Assembly (NCBI GenBank): GCA_016763335.1
Contig: JAESUD010000326.1
Span: 1-15,344, forward strand
Direction of reading: 5' to 3'
Length of the DNA stretch: 15,344 nucleotides
Source of the DNA: Emcibacteraceae bacterium
GTDB taxonomy: Bacteria; Pseudomonadota; Alphaproteobacteria; Sphingomonadales; Emcibacteraceae
Made by a program: the position numbers and the translations under genes. The notes beneath the pieces were generated by a model. The model was given only the letters and a program-made list of their open reading frames with translations. It made no database searches and was not told the origin of the DNA. The stretch's first letter is position 1, and each line of letters starts with the position of its first letter. Positions 1-7,809 of the stretch are shown here, piece by piece.

Positions 1-1150
1 ACGATACAAGACTGACAATCCGCCCTACCTTCACATAATGCCGTTGACTACAATCCGGCTTATAATGGCTATAAATATCCATGGTAAAAATGGTTGATAT
101 GCTATTGGTCATTGATCCAAGTGATGAAACAATAGCCGCGACCAACGCGGCAAATACCAAGCCCATCATACCAACAGGCATTAATTTCATTAATTCGGGA
201 TAGGCCCGATCATTTTCTTTTAAATCTGGGAATAAAACAAAAGCGGCAATTCCGGGAAGAACAACAATTAACGGCATAATAAGTTTTAGAATTGCCGCAA
301 ATGCAATTCCTTTTTGCGCTTCTTCAATACTTTTTGCCGCAAGGGCACGCTGGATAATATACTGATTAAACCCCCAATAGGCGAAATGCAGCACCCACAC
401 AGCTCCCACCAATGACGTTATTCCCGGCAATTCTTTGTAAAACTCATTATCCTTAGACAGGATCATATCAAATTTTTCCGGTGCTGCCTCGGTTAAGGCA
501 ATGAAACCATTAATCACCCCACTGCCATTGCCAATCATGTCCAGCGTGATATAGGATAAATATAACCCACCAACGATCAATAAAACCACTTGAATTATGT
601 CAGTGTATGCAACGGCCTTAAGGCCGCCATATAATGAATAGGCCGCGGCAAACGCACCGAGGAAAATAAGACCATAAACAATATCCACATCAGCAACAGT
701 ATTAATCGCCAACGAGCCAAGCCACAGAACCGATGTTAAATTAACAAAAACATATAACCCAATCCAAAACACAGCAAGAACCAGCCTGACATTGTGGTTA
801 TACCGCCGCTCAAGATATTGCGGCATGGTATAAATACCATGCTTAAGGAAAATGGGCAGAAAATATTTCCCGACAATCATCAATATTATCGCCGCGAGCC
901 ATTCATAGGAAGCAATCCCGAGTCCAACCGCATAACCGGACCCGGACATACCAATAATTTGTTCCGCAGAAATATTAGCCGCAATTAAAGATGCGCCGAT
1001 GGCCCACCAACTAAGTGAATTTCCAGCAAGAAAATAATCTTTCGTATCCTTTTCATGACCCGCTTTTTCTCTTGATACATAACTGGCAATAAAAATTAGG
1101 CCAACTACATATGCAATAAAAATACCGATATCAATCGCGGATAAACTCAT
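1..1150 (-). CDS. Na+/solute (sugar) symporter, SSS family, vSGLT-like; 3' end beyond window
   Basis: Inner-membrane Na+-coupled transporter of the SSS family, very close to the Vibrio Na+/galactose symporter vSGLT. Only residues 1-383 are present; the gene runs off the left edge. Landmarks I recognise from memory of vSGLT are the N-terminal DYFLAG and SLIAANISAEQ (residues 54-64), GKYFLPIF (94-101) and YWGFNQYIIQR (258-268). The Na+ site appears intact: A57, I60, A339, S342 and S343. Sugar-site equivalents Q64, E83, Y258 (inner gate) and K289 are kept. The positions matching vSGLT S91 and N260 look like A86 and H255, so the substrate may not be galactose. The ATG at 1150 is preceded by an AGGA ribosome site. 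It lies 55 bp downstream of the sugar dehydrogenase-like gene on the same strand, so the two are probably co-transcribed and the transported sugar may be related to that protein's ligand. Confidence 0.93.
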   Translation of the reverse strand, partial: MSLSAIDIGIFIAYVVGLIFIASYVSREKAGHEKDTKDYFLAGNSLSWWAIGASLIAANISAEQIIGMSGSGYAVGLGIASYEWLAAIILMIVGKYFLPIFLKHGIYTMPQYLERRYNHNVRLVLAVFWIGLYVFVNLTSVLWLGSLAINTVADVDIVYGLIFLGAFAAAYSLYGGLKAVAYTDIIQVVLLIVGGLYLSYITLDMIGNGSGVINGFIALTEAAPEKFDMILSKDNEFYKELPGITSLVGAVWVLHFAYWGFNQYIIQRALAAKSIEEAQKGIAFAAILKLIMPLIVVLPGIAAFVLFPDLKENDRAYPELMKLMPVGMMGLVFAALVAAIVSSLGSMTNSISTIFTMDIYSHYKPDCSQRHYVKVGRIVSLVS

Positions 1151-1205
1151 CAACTATTTTCCTGCCATTATTTTCACTAACTAGTTTTGTTTATTATATC
1201 GATCA

Positions 1206-2480
1206 TTAATCGTCTTGAGACGGCGCGGTAAGTTTAAGAATTTTTGGCATTGGCATATCTTCAAGCACATAAATCGCACCGTCTGCACCTTGGCTAATAT
1301 GACGAAGTCTGTGTCCCGGTTCATCAAGAAGACGCTCTTCACCAATCACATGATCACCAACAAGAACCAGCCTTGCTATATGCTGCGAAGAAAGTCCGGT
1401 TAAAAACAAGTTACCTTGCCACTGTGGAAACATTTCGCCTGTATAAAACATCATCGATGATGGCGCCATTGCCACCGGACTCCAGTAATAAATTGGCTGT
1501 TCTGTACCCAGCTTGGTGGTAAATCCTGTGCCAACAGGTTTGGTTCCACCCACACGACCGTATGATACATATGGCCATCCATAATCCTTACCCGGATGAA
1601 TAACATTAATCTCGTCGCCAGCATCACCAGCCTGGTCAGCGGCCCAAAGTTCTCCTGTTGAAGGGTTTTCCGCCAAACTATTTGAATTGCGCAAACCGAT
1701 AACATAAGCCATATCATTGACATCGTCATTGCCGATATAGGGGTTGTCTTGTGGCACTGATCCATCTTTATTAAGTCTCAGGATCATCCCAAGCGTATTA
1801 TGAAGGTCAGGCTCGCCCATCGGACTTTTGCGCTGAGTGGTAATGAGCAACTTGCCCATGTCATCAAACAACATACGGCTTGGTGTTGTTTCAATCAGTA
1901 CTTTTAGGTCAGATATGCTTTTTTCATCGTCAGATAATCTGGCACTAGCCACCCGCCAATGCCCCCACGGGTTCGCGGCTTTTTCTTCTCTGGAAAGTTT
2001 ATTCCATTCTCCGCGCTCGGCGCCAAATTTTTTATATGTTTCATCGCTATTATCGCTATCAACACTGTCCGGTGCTGCAAGATAACCGAAATAAATCATT
2101 CTGTTTTCACCAAATTCAGGGTCGAGGATAATTTCGTTTAGTCCGCGCGATCCCCATGCTCTAACAGCGGGCATGCCAGAAATTGGGTCAGACACCCCCC
2201 CATCAGGAGAAATTATTCTAATGCGACCAGGGACTTCCGTAACAATCATATTGCCGTTTGGCATATGCGCCATGGCCCAGGGACGGTTAAGGCCAGTAAC
2301 AAAATCACTAACAATATATTTTGCGCTCTTAGGAGCAAGCGGTGCACTGGTCTGGCCCTCATATGCGGGAGTAACAGTACTCGTCCCCTCGAAAACCTGT
2401 TGAGCGGATAATGGCATTGTCATTAATAACGAAACCATAGATCCCATAAATAATTTGCCGTATTTTCCTTGCATATTCAT
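1206..2480 (-). CDS. Secreted PQQ-dependent sugar dehydrogenase-like beta-propeller protein
   Basis: 424-residue member of the glucose/sorbosone dehydrogenase (GSDH, YliI/Asd-like) six-bladed beta-propeller family. A signal peptide with a hydrophobic stretch at about 10-24 and a PLSA/QQ cleavage site after residue 26 predicts export to the periplasm. Family landmarks are FVTGLNRPWAMA (60-71), GLNEIILDPEF (113-123), GLRNSNSLAENP (262-273), GDEINVIHPGKDYGWP (288-303), SPVAMAPSSMMFY (334-346) and RLRHISQGADGAIYVLED (391-408). The PQQ-contact arginines R264, R391 and R393 are retained. The catalytic His and Gln of classical soluble glucose dehydrogenase seem replaced, by T198 and S111, so catalysis is uncertain. 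A strong GGAGG ribosome site precedes the ATG. First gene of a likely operon with the downstream symporter, driven from the promoter at 2514-2542. Confidence 0.88.
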   Translation of the reverse strand: MNMQGKYGKLFMGSMVSLLMTMPLSAQQVFEGTSTVTPAYEGQTSAPLAPKSAKYIVSDFVTGLNRPWAMAHMPNGNMIVTEVPGRIRIISPDGGVSDPISGMPAVRAWGSRGLNEIILDPEFGENRMIYFGYLAAPDSVDSDNSDETYKKFGAERGEWNKLSREEKAANPWGHWRVASARLSDDEKSISDLKVLIETTPSRMLFDDMGKLLITTQRKSPMGEPDLHNTLGMILRLNKDGSVPQDNPYIGNDDVNDMAYVIGLRNSNSLAENPSTGELWAADQAGDAGDEINVIHPGKDYGWPYVSYGRVGGTKPVGTGFTTKLGTEQPIYYWSPVAMAPSSMMFYTGEMFPQWQGNLFLTGLSSQHIARLVLVGDHVIGEERLLDEPGHRLRHISQGADGAIYVLEDMPMPKILKLTAPSQDD

Positions 2481-2513
2481 TGTAATTCCTCCCTATTTTT
2501 TTTATGATGGCAA

Positions 2514-2542
2514 AGTATAGAAGAAGATTATTTTCAAATCAA
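2514..2542 (-). promoter_or_regulatory. Sigma70-type promoter for the sugar dehydrogenase-like/symporter unit
   Basis: Read on the minus strand, TTGATT (2542-2537) is followed by a 17-base spacer and TATACT (2519-2514). These match the consensus boxes at 4/6 and 5/6. The start codon at 2480 lies 33 bases past the -10 box, leaving a short leader with a GGAGG ribosome site. The promoter sits in the 111-bp divergent gap with the RNase D gene. Found by eye; no transcript evidence. Confidence 0.6.
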
Positions 2543-2591
2543 TGCGAATAGGTTATATATACGGTTGGTATAAAAAAATGCAGGATAAGAC

Positions 2592-3206
2592 ATGACTATT
2601 ACCCTTCATCAGGGCGACCTAAGTGACGACATAAAATTTTCTGGCGCAGTGGCCATCGATACGGAAACTATGGGCCTTAACCCAAATCGTGACCGTCTTT
2701 GCCTAATACAACTTTCTTCTGGCGACGGCAATGCGCACTTAGTGCAGATTTCCAAAGGACAGACGGAAGCACCAAACCTTGTAAGGCTCCTTGAAGATCC
2801 GGATCTTATTAAAATATTTCATTATGCCCGTTTTGATGTAGCGGTTCTCAAAAAATATCTCAGCGCAAATGTCTCGCCGTCTTATTGCACAAAAATAGCC
2901 TCAAAACTTGTGCGAACCTATACTGATCGCCACGGCCTTAAAGACTTAACCCGAGAACTTCTTTCTATTGATATTTCAAAACAACAACAAAGCTCCAATT
3001 GGGGCGCCGACGACCTAAGCCAAGCCCAGCTTGAATATGCGGCTTCAGATGTTTATCATCTTCATAAATTGATGAATAAACTGAACCTCATGCTTGAAAC
3101 TAGCGGACGCGTGACTTTGGCACAAAAATGTTTTGATTTCATCCCTACCCGCTGTGACCTTGACCTTGAGGGCTGGGGAAACACTGACATTTTCGCCCAC
3201 AGCTAG
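2592..3206 (+). CDS. rnd: Ribonuclease D (short alphaproteobacterial form)
   Basis: DEDDy 3'-5' exoribonuclease that trims tRNA precursors and other small RNAs in the cytoplasm. The 204 residues hold only the exonuclease domain; the HRDC domains of E. coli RNase D (about 375 residues) are absent, as is usual in Alphaproteobacteria. Visible motifs are Exo I in AIDTETMGLN (D23, E25), Exo II in HYARFDVAVL (D82) and Exo III in YAASD (Y149, D153), so all four metal ligands and the tyrosine are present. The C-terminus PTRCDLDLEGWGNTDIFAH is the family's conserved tail. The ATG follows an AGGA site by seven bases. It heads the conserved string leading into lptC, 119 bp upstream of the lptC ATG. Confidence 0.95.
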   Translation: MTITLHQGDLSDDIKFSGAVAIDTETMGLNPNRDRLCLIQLSSGDGNAHLVQISKGQTEAPNLVRLLEDPDLIKIFHYARFDVAVLKKYLSANVSPSYCTKIASKLVRTYTDRHGLKDLTRELLSIDISKQQQSSNWGADDLSQAQLEYAASDVYHLHKLMNKLNLMLETSGRVTLAQKCFDFIPTRCDLDLEGWGNTDIFAHS

Positions 3207-3236
3207 TAAATTGGTATAAAAATCATTCCTTTTACC

Positions 3237-3272
3237 TTGAAGCAAGCCTCCAGAAGCACTACATTTAATGTA
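3237..3272 (+). promoter_or_regulatory. Possible promoter with overlapping palindrome upstream of lptC
   Basis: TTGAAG (3237-3242), a 17-base spacer and TACATT (3260-3265) give a weak sigma70-like pair, each box 4/6. The -10 lies inside a 13-bp perfect palindrome, TACATTTAATGTA (3260-3272), which could be an operator. The lptC ATG at 3326 lies 60 bases past the -10. The call is tentative because AT-rich DNA gives such matches by chance. Confidence 0.3.
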
Positions 3273-3325
3273 TAGTCATTACGCATTCCATCATTTTGCC
3301 ACTATTACAATTTAGTCAGGCAATA

Positions 3326-4060
3326 ATGAAATTAGATAATGACGAAAAACATTGGAAACAGAATATAGTGAACACTCATCATGATCATATATTGGAATCA
3401 AATGAAGCTGTAACATTCGACGAAAACGAACGTCAGATAAATCGTGCTGAACAACTTAAAAAAATGGTTCCCATTTTAACACTCATCGCTTTTCTGTGTT
3501 TGGTTCTTTATCCTATTTTATCCACACGAGAAAACAGTTTTACCCTTGCCATTGATAAACTTCCCAAACGTGATGAAAAAGCTAAACTGATCAAACCAAG
3601 CTATGTGGACATTGACAGCAATAATAACCCGATAAACATTTCAGCAGAATCCGCAACGCGTGAAGAAAATGAACATACCGATTATTTTTTCACTAAATTA
3701 ATAGCGAACCTATCCCTACCAACAGGCGAAGGTATCACAATATTAGCCGATAACGGCACACTGAACACCGACACCCAGATAATGGATCTAAACGGTGAAA
3801 TAGTTATTACGTCTGAAACAGGTCTTCAGCTCCGTTCCACACAAGCAACTTTTGCCATTAGTGAAAAAATTGCAACGGGAAAGAATGGCGTAACTGGGGT
3901 TGCTCCTTTTGGCCGTTTTAGTGCCAACAATTTTAAGACTGACGTTGAAAAACAGATCATAATTCTTGATGGCAATGTAACAATAAAATTTGACCCTAAT
4001 AAACCTATGAACATTTTTGAGAAAAAAGACAACACCACCGCCGAAGGAAACAGCAATTGA
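3326..4060 (+). CDS. lptC: LPS export system protein LptC
   Basis: Bitopic inner-membrane protein that passes lipopolysaccharide from the LptBFG transporter to LptA. The frame is open from a TTG at 3296, but that codon has no ribosome site. The ATG at 3326 follows TCAGG by five bases, so I choose it, giving 244 residues. A cytoplasmic N-terminus of about 46 residues, a single membrane helix (MVPILTLIAFLCLVLYPIL, about 47-65) and a periplasmic beta-jellyroll domain follow. Repeats such as ISAESATRE, GTLNTDTQIMDLNGEIVI and KQIIILDGNVTI are the OstA-like strand pattern. The N-terminal tail is longer than in E. coli LptC (191 residues). The stop overlaps the lptA start (TTGA, 4057-4060), indicating translational coupling. 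Confidence 0.9.
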   Translation: MKLDNDEKHWKQNIVNTHHDHILESNEAVTFDENERQINRAEQLKKMVPILTLIAFLCLVLYPILSTRENSFTLAIDKLPKRDEKAKLIKPSYVDIDSNNNPINISAESATREENEHTDYFFTKLIANLSLPTGEGITILADNGTLNTDTQIMDLNGEIVITSETGLQLRSTQATFAISEKIATGKNGVTGVAPFGRFSANNFKTDVEKQIIILDGNVTIKFDPNKPMNIFEKKDNTTAEGNSN

Positions 4061-4581
4061 CTATACTTAACAAATTCATCGCTATTAACTTGCTTGTAAT
4101 TGGCGCGATTAGTGCCCCTGTACAGGCACAGGTTTCCTCATTACGTGATCATGAAGTCCAGAACCCGGTTGATATCAGCGCCGACAGATTAGAAGTCAAA
4201 CAGAAAGAAAATATAGCCTTATTTACAGGTAATGTTGTCGTGACCCAAGATGATATGTCATTAGTATCAGACCGCATTACGGTATTTTACCAAAGCGAGC
4301 GCGATCAAAATAATTCATCATCAATTTCGAGACTTGATGCTTCAGGAAATGTTGTTTTAACATCCCCCACTGAAACTATAAAAAGTACATGGGGCGTCTA
4401 TGATTTTAGTGAAAAAATTATCACACTTGGCGGTAATGTCGAGTTTAGCAATGCTGATGGGAAAATCAAAAGCCCACGACTGCAAGTAAACTTAACGACT
4501 GGGCAAATAACGATGGATGGTGGCCGTGTTGAAGGCGGTTCAGAACGGGTTAACGGGCAATTTACCCCACCAACCAATTAA
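4057..4581 (+). CDS. lptA: Periplasmic LPS-transport bridge protein LptA
   Basis: 174-residue periplasmic protein that polymerises head-to-tail between LptC and the outer-membrane LptD to carry LPS across the periplasm. The signal peptide covers about residues 1-24 with a PVQA/QV cleavage site. The OstA/LptA fold is visible in ISADRLEVKQKENIALFTGN, VVVTQDDMSLVSDRITVFY and the later WGVYDFSEKIITLGGNVEF. Translation begins at a TTG that shares its bases with the lptC stop codon. An AAGGA site lies about eight bases upstream, and no better ATG exists before the signal peptide. Size and gene order match the family. Confidence 0.92.
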   Translation: MTILNKFIAINLLVIGAISAPVQAQVSSLRDHEVQNPVDISADRLEVKQKENIALFTGNVVVTQDDMSLVSDRITVFYQSERDQNNSSSISRLDASGNVVLTSPTETIKSTWGVYDFSEKIITLGGNVEFSNADGKIKSPRLQVNLTTGQITMDGGRVEGGSERVNGQFTPPTN

Positions 4582-4644
4582 TAAAAAAATAATGCGCGAT
4601 TAATGCTTACTTATTGTTAATCTCTTTTAGAGTAAAATAAAAAT

Positions 4645-5418
4645 ATGGAAAAAATAATACAGCTCTCAACATCCGATCATCACCCAAGTTCACTTGATGA
4701 AGGGCTTGTAGTTGATGCCGTTGAAAAAAAATACCGTAAGAAAACAGTATTACGCGGCATATCCATGCAAATCAAAAAAGGCGAAGTGGTTGGGCTTCTC
4801 GGCCCAAACGGCGCTGGTAAAACCACCAGTTTTTACGCAATGGTCGGCCTGGTAAAGCCCGATAGCGGTAGAATACTTCTTGATGGTCACGATATTACCC
4901 ATATGCCGATGTATCGCCGTGCCAGATTGGGCATTGGTTATTTGCCGCAGGAATCATCAATTTTTCGCGGCATGACTGTTGAAGAAAACATCTGGTCTGT
5001 ACTTGAGGTTTGCGAGCCAAACCCGACAAAACGTGCAGAAAAACTTGAAAATCTTCTCGATGAGTTTGCAATACAGCATATCAGACAAACGCCAGCGCTA
5101 GCACTTTCAGGTGGCGAGAGACGAAGAGTTGAAATTGCTCGCTCGTTAGCCTCTTCACCGTCCTACATGTTGCTTGATGAACCGTTTGCAGGCATTGACC
5201 CGATTGCTATTTCAGATATTCGAAACTTAGTATCTCATTTAAAAGACCGGGATATCGGCGTTCTCATAACAGATCACAATGTAAGAGAAACCCTCGATAT
5301 TATTGACCGCGCCTATATCATACATGATGGCCAGGTTTTAATGTCGGGAACGCCGCAAGAAATAGTAGAAAACGAAGACGTAAAACGCGTTTATTTAGGT
5401 GAAAATTTTAGTTTGTAA
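4645..5418 (+). CDS. lptB: LPS export ABC transporter ATPase LptB
   Basis: Cytoplasmic ATPase of the LptB2FG transporter that extracts LPS from the inner membrane. All nucleotide-binding motifs are present: Walker A GPNGAGKTT (53-61, K59), Q-loop Q102, signature LSGGE (154-158), Walker B MLLDEP with catalytic E179, and switch H211. The 257 residues exceed the roughly 240 of E. coli LptB because of an N-terminal extension of about 20 residues before VVDAVEKKY. The ribosome site is weak (AGAG about 11 bases before the ATG). It is separated from lptA by 63 bp and from rpoN by 14 bp, so it is likely co-transcribed with both. The membrane partners LptF and LptG are not in this window, as is usual. 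Confidence 0.97.
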   Translation: MEKIIQLSTSDHHPSSLDEGLVVDAVEKKYRKKTVLRGISMQIKKGEVVGLLGPNGAGKTTSFYAMVGLVKPDSGRILLDGHDITHMPMYRRARLGIGYLPQESSIFRGMTVEENIWSVLEVCEPNPTKRAEKLENLLDEFAIQHIRQTPALALSGGERRRVEIARSLASSPSYMLLDEPFAGIDPIAISDIRNLVSHLKDRDIGVLITDHNVRETLDIIDRAYIIHDGQVLMSGTPQEIVENEDVKRVYLGENFSL

Positions 5419-5432
5419 CAGGAAAAGTATAA

Positions 5433-6989
5433 ATGGCACTAACGCCGCGCCTTGACATAAGACAATCCCAATCGCTGGTACTCACACCCCAGTTGCAACA
5501 GGCTATTAAAATGTTGCAACTTTCCAGCGTTGAGCTTGCTGAATTTGTTGCCGAAGAAGTAGCGGAAAATCCATTACTCGAATATGGTGAAAAATCAGAA
5601 GGCGAAGACCGAAGAGATGCTGATAATACCGAAAACCCTGAACAAAAAGAAGATAGTTTCAGTACCGAAGAAGGAAGCATAAAAACGGCTGATGACTTCT
5701 TGCAGGAAACTGCGCCAATCACAACTGAAAATGACCCTCCCCTAGATACCGATTATGCTGGCCTTTACGACGATAACAGTGATTCTGATAATATAGGTGC
5801 CATGCCAAATCAAAATTTAGGCCTAAATGGTAGCAATATGATTACGGGTGGTGCTGGCAATTTTGACTTCACAGAAAATTCTGCGGAACAAAAACAATCC
5901 GGTGCCATATCCCTAAAATCACATCTTGAAAGCCAACTCGTTCTTATTCAGGCGGCACCTTATGAGAAAATAATCATTCAGTATCTTATCGGCTTGATGG
6001 ATGAAGCGGGCTATATCAATGAGGAAACATCCCTGATCGCCGAACGCTGCGGTTGCGATGAAGATGATGTGAACCGAATTTTTAAAATTGCCCAAGCCAT
6101 GGAACCACTTGGTGTCTTTGCGAGAAGCCTTTCAGAATGTTTGAAAATTCAACAAATTCAAGCTGACCGTTACGATCCAGTCATGGAAATCTTTCTTGAT
6201 AATCTTGGAATGCTTGGCGAACGTAAATTCAATGAACTCAGGCGTCTTTGCAAAGTAAATAAAGAAGATTTCCTTGATATGGTTGAGGAGATAAAAGCCC
6301 TTAACCCAAAACCTGGCCTCGAATATGGCGAAGAAATTGTTTATACAGTTATTCCCGATGTCTATGTGAGAAAAACCCCTAAGGGAAAATGGTTTGTTGA
6401 GCTTAATAATGATAGTTTGCCAAAAGTTTTGATGAACAACCGTTATCTCAGTGAAGTTAGCGAGCAAACTAATAACAAAAAAGATAAAGAATATATTGAT
6501 GAATGCGCCAGTAGGGCTAACTGGCTTGTAAGAGCATTAGACCAAAGAGCACGAACCATATTAAAAGTATCTAGCGAACTGGTCAGGTTACAAAAAAAGT
6601 TTCTAGATGATGGCATTCAGTTTTTAGTACCGATTAATTTGAAAACCATTGCCGAAGCTATTGAAATGCATGAAAGTACGGTGAGCCGTGTTACAACCAA
6701 TAAATATATCGCAACAGCAAGAGGAATTTTTGAAATGAAATTTTTCTTCACCAATGCGATTGGCTCGCTTAATAGTGACAATCAATATTCATCCAAATCC
6801 ATTAAGTATAGAATCAAACAACTCATTGATGGCGAGGACTCTAAGAAAATATTATCTGACGATAAAATTGTTGAGATGGTAAGGGCCGAAGGCATTGATA
6901 TAGCAAGGAGAACCGTGGCAAAATACAGAGAATCTTTAGAAATTCCTTCTTCTATAATTAGAAGAAGAATGAAGAATCCCGTACTCTAA
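5433..6989 (+). CDS. rpoN: RNA polymerase sigma-54 factor RpoN
   Basis: 518-residue sigma-54 that directs RNA polymerase to -24/-12 promoters under enhancer-binding activators, classically for nitrogen and envelope-related genes. Region I is the Gln/Leu-rich N-terminus (1-50, with QSQSLVLTPQLQQAIKMLQL). It is followed by an acidic linker (about 51-155), the core-binding domain (about 160-345), a helix-turn-helix (about 403-423, TIAEAIEMHESTVSRV) and the diagnostic RpoN box ARRTVAKYRE (491-500). Length is normal for the family. An AGGA site precedes the ATG. Its position between lptB and hpf-ptsN is the conserved proteobacterial arrangement linking sigma-54 with the nitrogen PTS. Confidence 0.98.
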   Translation: MALTPRLDIRQSQSLVLTPQLQQAIKMLQLSSVELAEFVAEEVAENPLLEYGEKSEGEDRRDADNTENPEQKEDSFSTEEGSIKTADDFLQETAPITTENDPPLDTDYAGLYDDNSDSDNIGAMPNQNLGLNGSNMITGGAGNFDFTENSAEQKQSGAISLKSHLESQLVLIQAAPYEKIIIQYLIGLMDEAGYINEETSLIAERCGCDEDDVNRIFKIAQAMEPLGVFARSLSECLKIQQIQADRYDPVMEIFLDNLGMLGERKFNELRRLCKVNKEDFLDMVEEIKALNPKPGLEYGEEIVYTVIPDVYVRKTPKGKWFVELNNDSLPKVLMNNRYLSEVSEQTNNKKDKEYIDECASRANWLVRALDQRARTILKVSSELVRLQKKFLDDGIQFLVPINLKTIAEAIEMHESTVSRVTTNKYIATARGIFEMKFFFTNAIGSLNSDNQYSSKSIKYRIKQLIDGEDSKKILSDDKIVEMVRAEGIDIARRTVAKYRESLEIPSSIIRRRMKNPVL

Positions 6990-7046
6990 TACTCTATTTT
7001 GACTGCAAGTCTACAGATAGCATTTGCATTCAAGAGTTCGGGGAAA

Positions 7047-7075
7047 TTAATAATCATATTTGAATATGATATAAT
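7047..7075 (+). promoter_or_regulatory. Candidate promoter of hpf with palindrome in the spacer
   Basis: TTAATA (7047-7052, 4/6), a 17-base spacer and a perfect TATAAT (7070-7075) lie in the rpoN-hpf gap. The spacer contains the inverted repeat CATATT-TG-AATATG (7055-7068), placed where a repressor could block polymerase. No -24/-12 sigma-54 motif was seen in the gap. This would start an hpf leader of about 118 bases. Confidence 0.5.
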
Positions 7076-7144
7076 AATATGCAGGAAATATGTGAATACT
7101 TGACTTAATGGTCACTAAACACTAACTTCCGCGACCTTATATCA

Positions 7145-7160
7145 GTGCTAGCAATAGCAC
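7145..7160 (+). ncRNA. GCAA-tetraloop hairpin in the hpf 5' leader
   Basis: GTGCTA (7145-7150), loop GCAA (7151-7154) and TAGCAC (7155-7160) form a perfect six-pair stem closed by a GNRA-type tetraloop. It lies 40 bases before the hpf start. A second small inverted repeat, CTATCT-G-AGATAG (7175-7187), abuts the AGG that may serve as the ribosome site (7186-7188). These may be structural elements of the leader RNA; no known riboswitch class was recognised. Confidence 0.4.
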
Positions 7161-7200
7161 AGACAATATTTAAGCTATCTGAGATAGGATCTGAATTAAA

Positions 7201-7782
7201 ATGAGAATTACTGTAACTGGAAAACAAATCGATGTAGGTGCTTCACTCAAGGATCATGTAGAATCAAGACTTGAAGGTAGCGTTAAGAAATATTTCAGTC
7301 ATACAATTGAAGGTGACGTGACCCTGTCGAAAAACGCTCATTTATTTCGTGCCGATTGTAAAATACATATCGGGCATGGCATTTATTTGCGGTCAAGCGA
7401 TGAACAAACAGAAATTTATTCTGCATTTGATGCCGCGGCCGACAAAATGGAAACACGTTTGCGCCGTTATAAAAGACGCATTACCAACCACCATAAGGAA
7501 AGAAAAAGTTCACAAGAAAACCTTGATGCGGTTTATAAAGCACAATATAACGTGTTCGATGTATCTAGTACTGAAGAAGTAGAACCTGAAGGTAGCATGC
7601 CGGTAATTGTTGCTGAAATGGATATGGATATCCCGGAAGTTACCGTAAGCGACGCGGTTATGAGACTTGACTTAGGTGAGCTTCAAACATTAATGTTTCG
7701 CAACAGCGGCCATGGTGGTATTAATGTTGTTTACAGAAGACCTGACGGAAATATCGGTTGGATAGATCCAAAAACAAAATAA
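7201..7782 (+). CDS. hpf: Long-form ribosome hibernation promoting factor HPF
   Basis: 193-residue ribosome-associated protein that inactivates 70S ribosomes and, in its long form, dimerises them to 100S in stationary phase. The N-terminal S30AE domain spans about 1-98 (MRITVTGKQIDVGASLKDHV through the basic RLRRYKRRI). An acidic linker follows, then the C-terminal dimerisation domain at about 133-190, with DAVMRLDLGELQTLMFRN and a GWIDPK end. The two-domain length separates it from the roughly 95-residue enterobacterial HPF. The ribosome site is weak or distant (AGG 12 bases upstream). ptsN follows after 27 bp and is probably co-transcribed. The 211-bp gap before it, with its own promoter candidate, suggests control separate from rpoN. 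Confidence 0.96.
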   Translation: MRITVTGKQIDVGASLKDHVESRLEGSVKKYFSHTIEGDVTLSKNAHLFRADCKIHIGHGIYLRSSDEQTEIYSAFDAAADKMETRLRRYKRRITNHHKERKSSQENLDAVYKAQYNVFDVSSTEEVEPEGSMPVIVAEMDMDIPEVTVSDAVMRLDLGELQTLMFRNSGHGGINVVYRRPDGNIGWIDPKTK

Positions 7783-7809
7783 TATTAAGCATAAAGAATA
7801 GGTATCCGC

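Noticed and set aside
794..988. Plus-strand small open frame
   Set aside because: It lies entirely inside the minus-strand symporter, which is strongly supported by family motifs.
3296..3325. TTG start giving ten extra N-terminal residues of LptC
   Set aside because: No ribosome site precedes it, whereas the ATG at 3326 has TCAGG five bases upstream.
6990..7200. Sigma-54 promoter for hpf-ptsN
   Set aside because: No TGGCAC-N5-TTGC-like motif was found in the gap on the plus strand.
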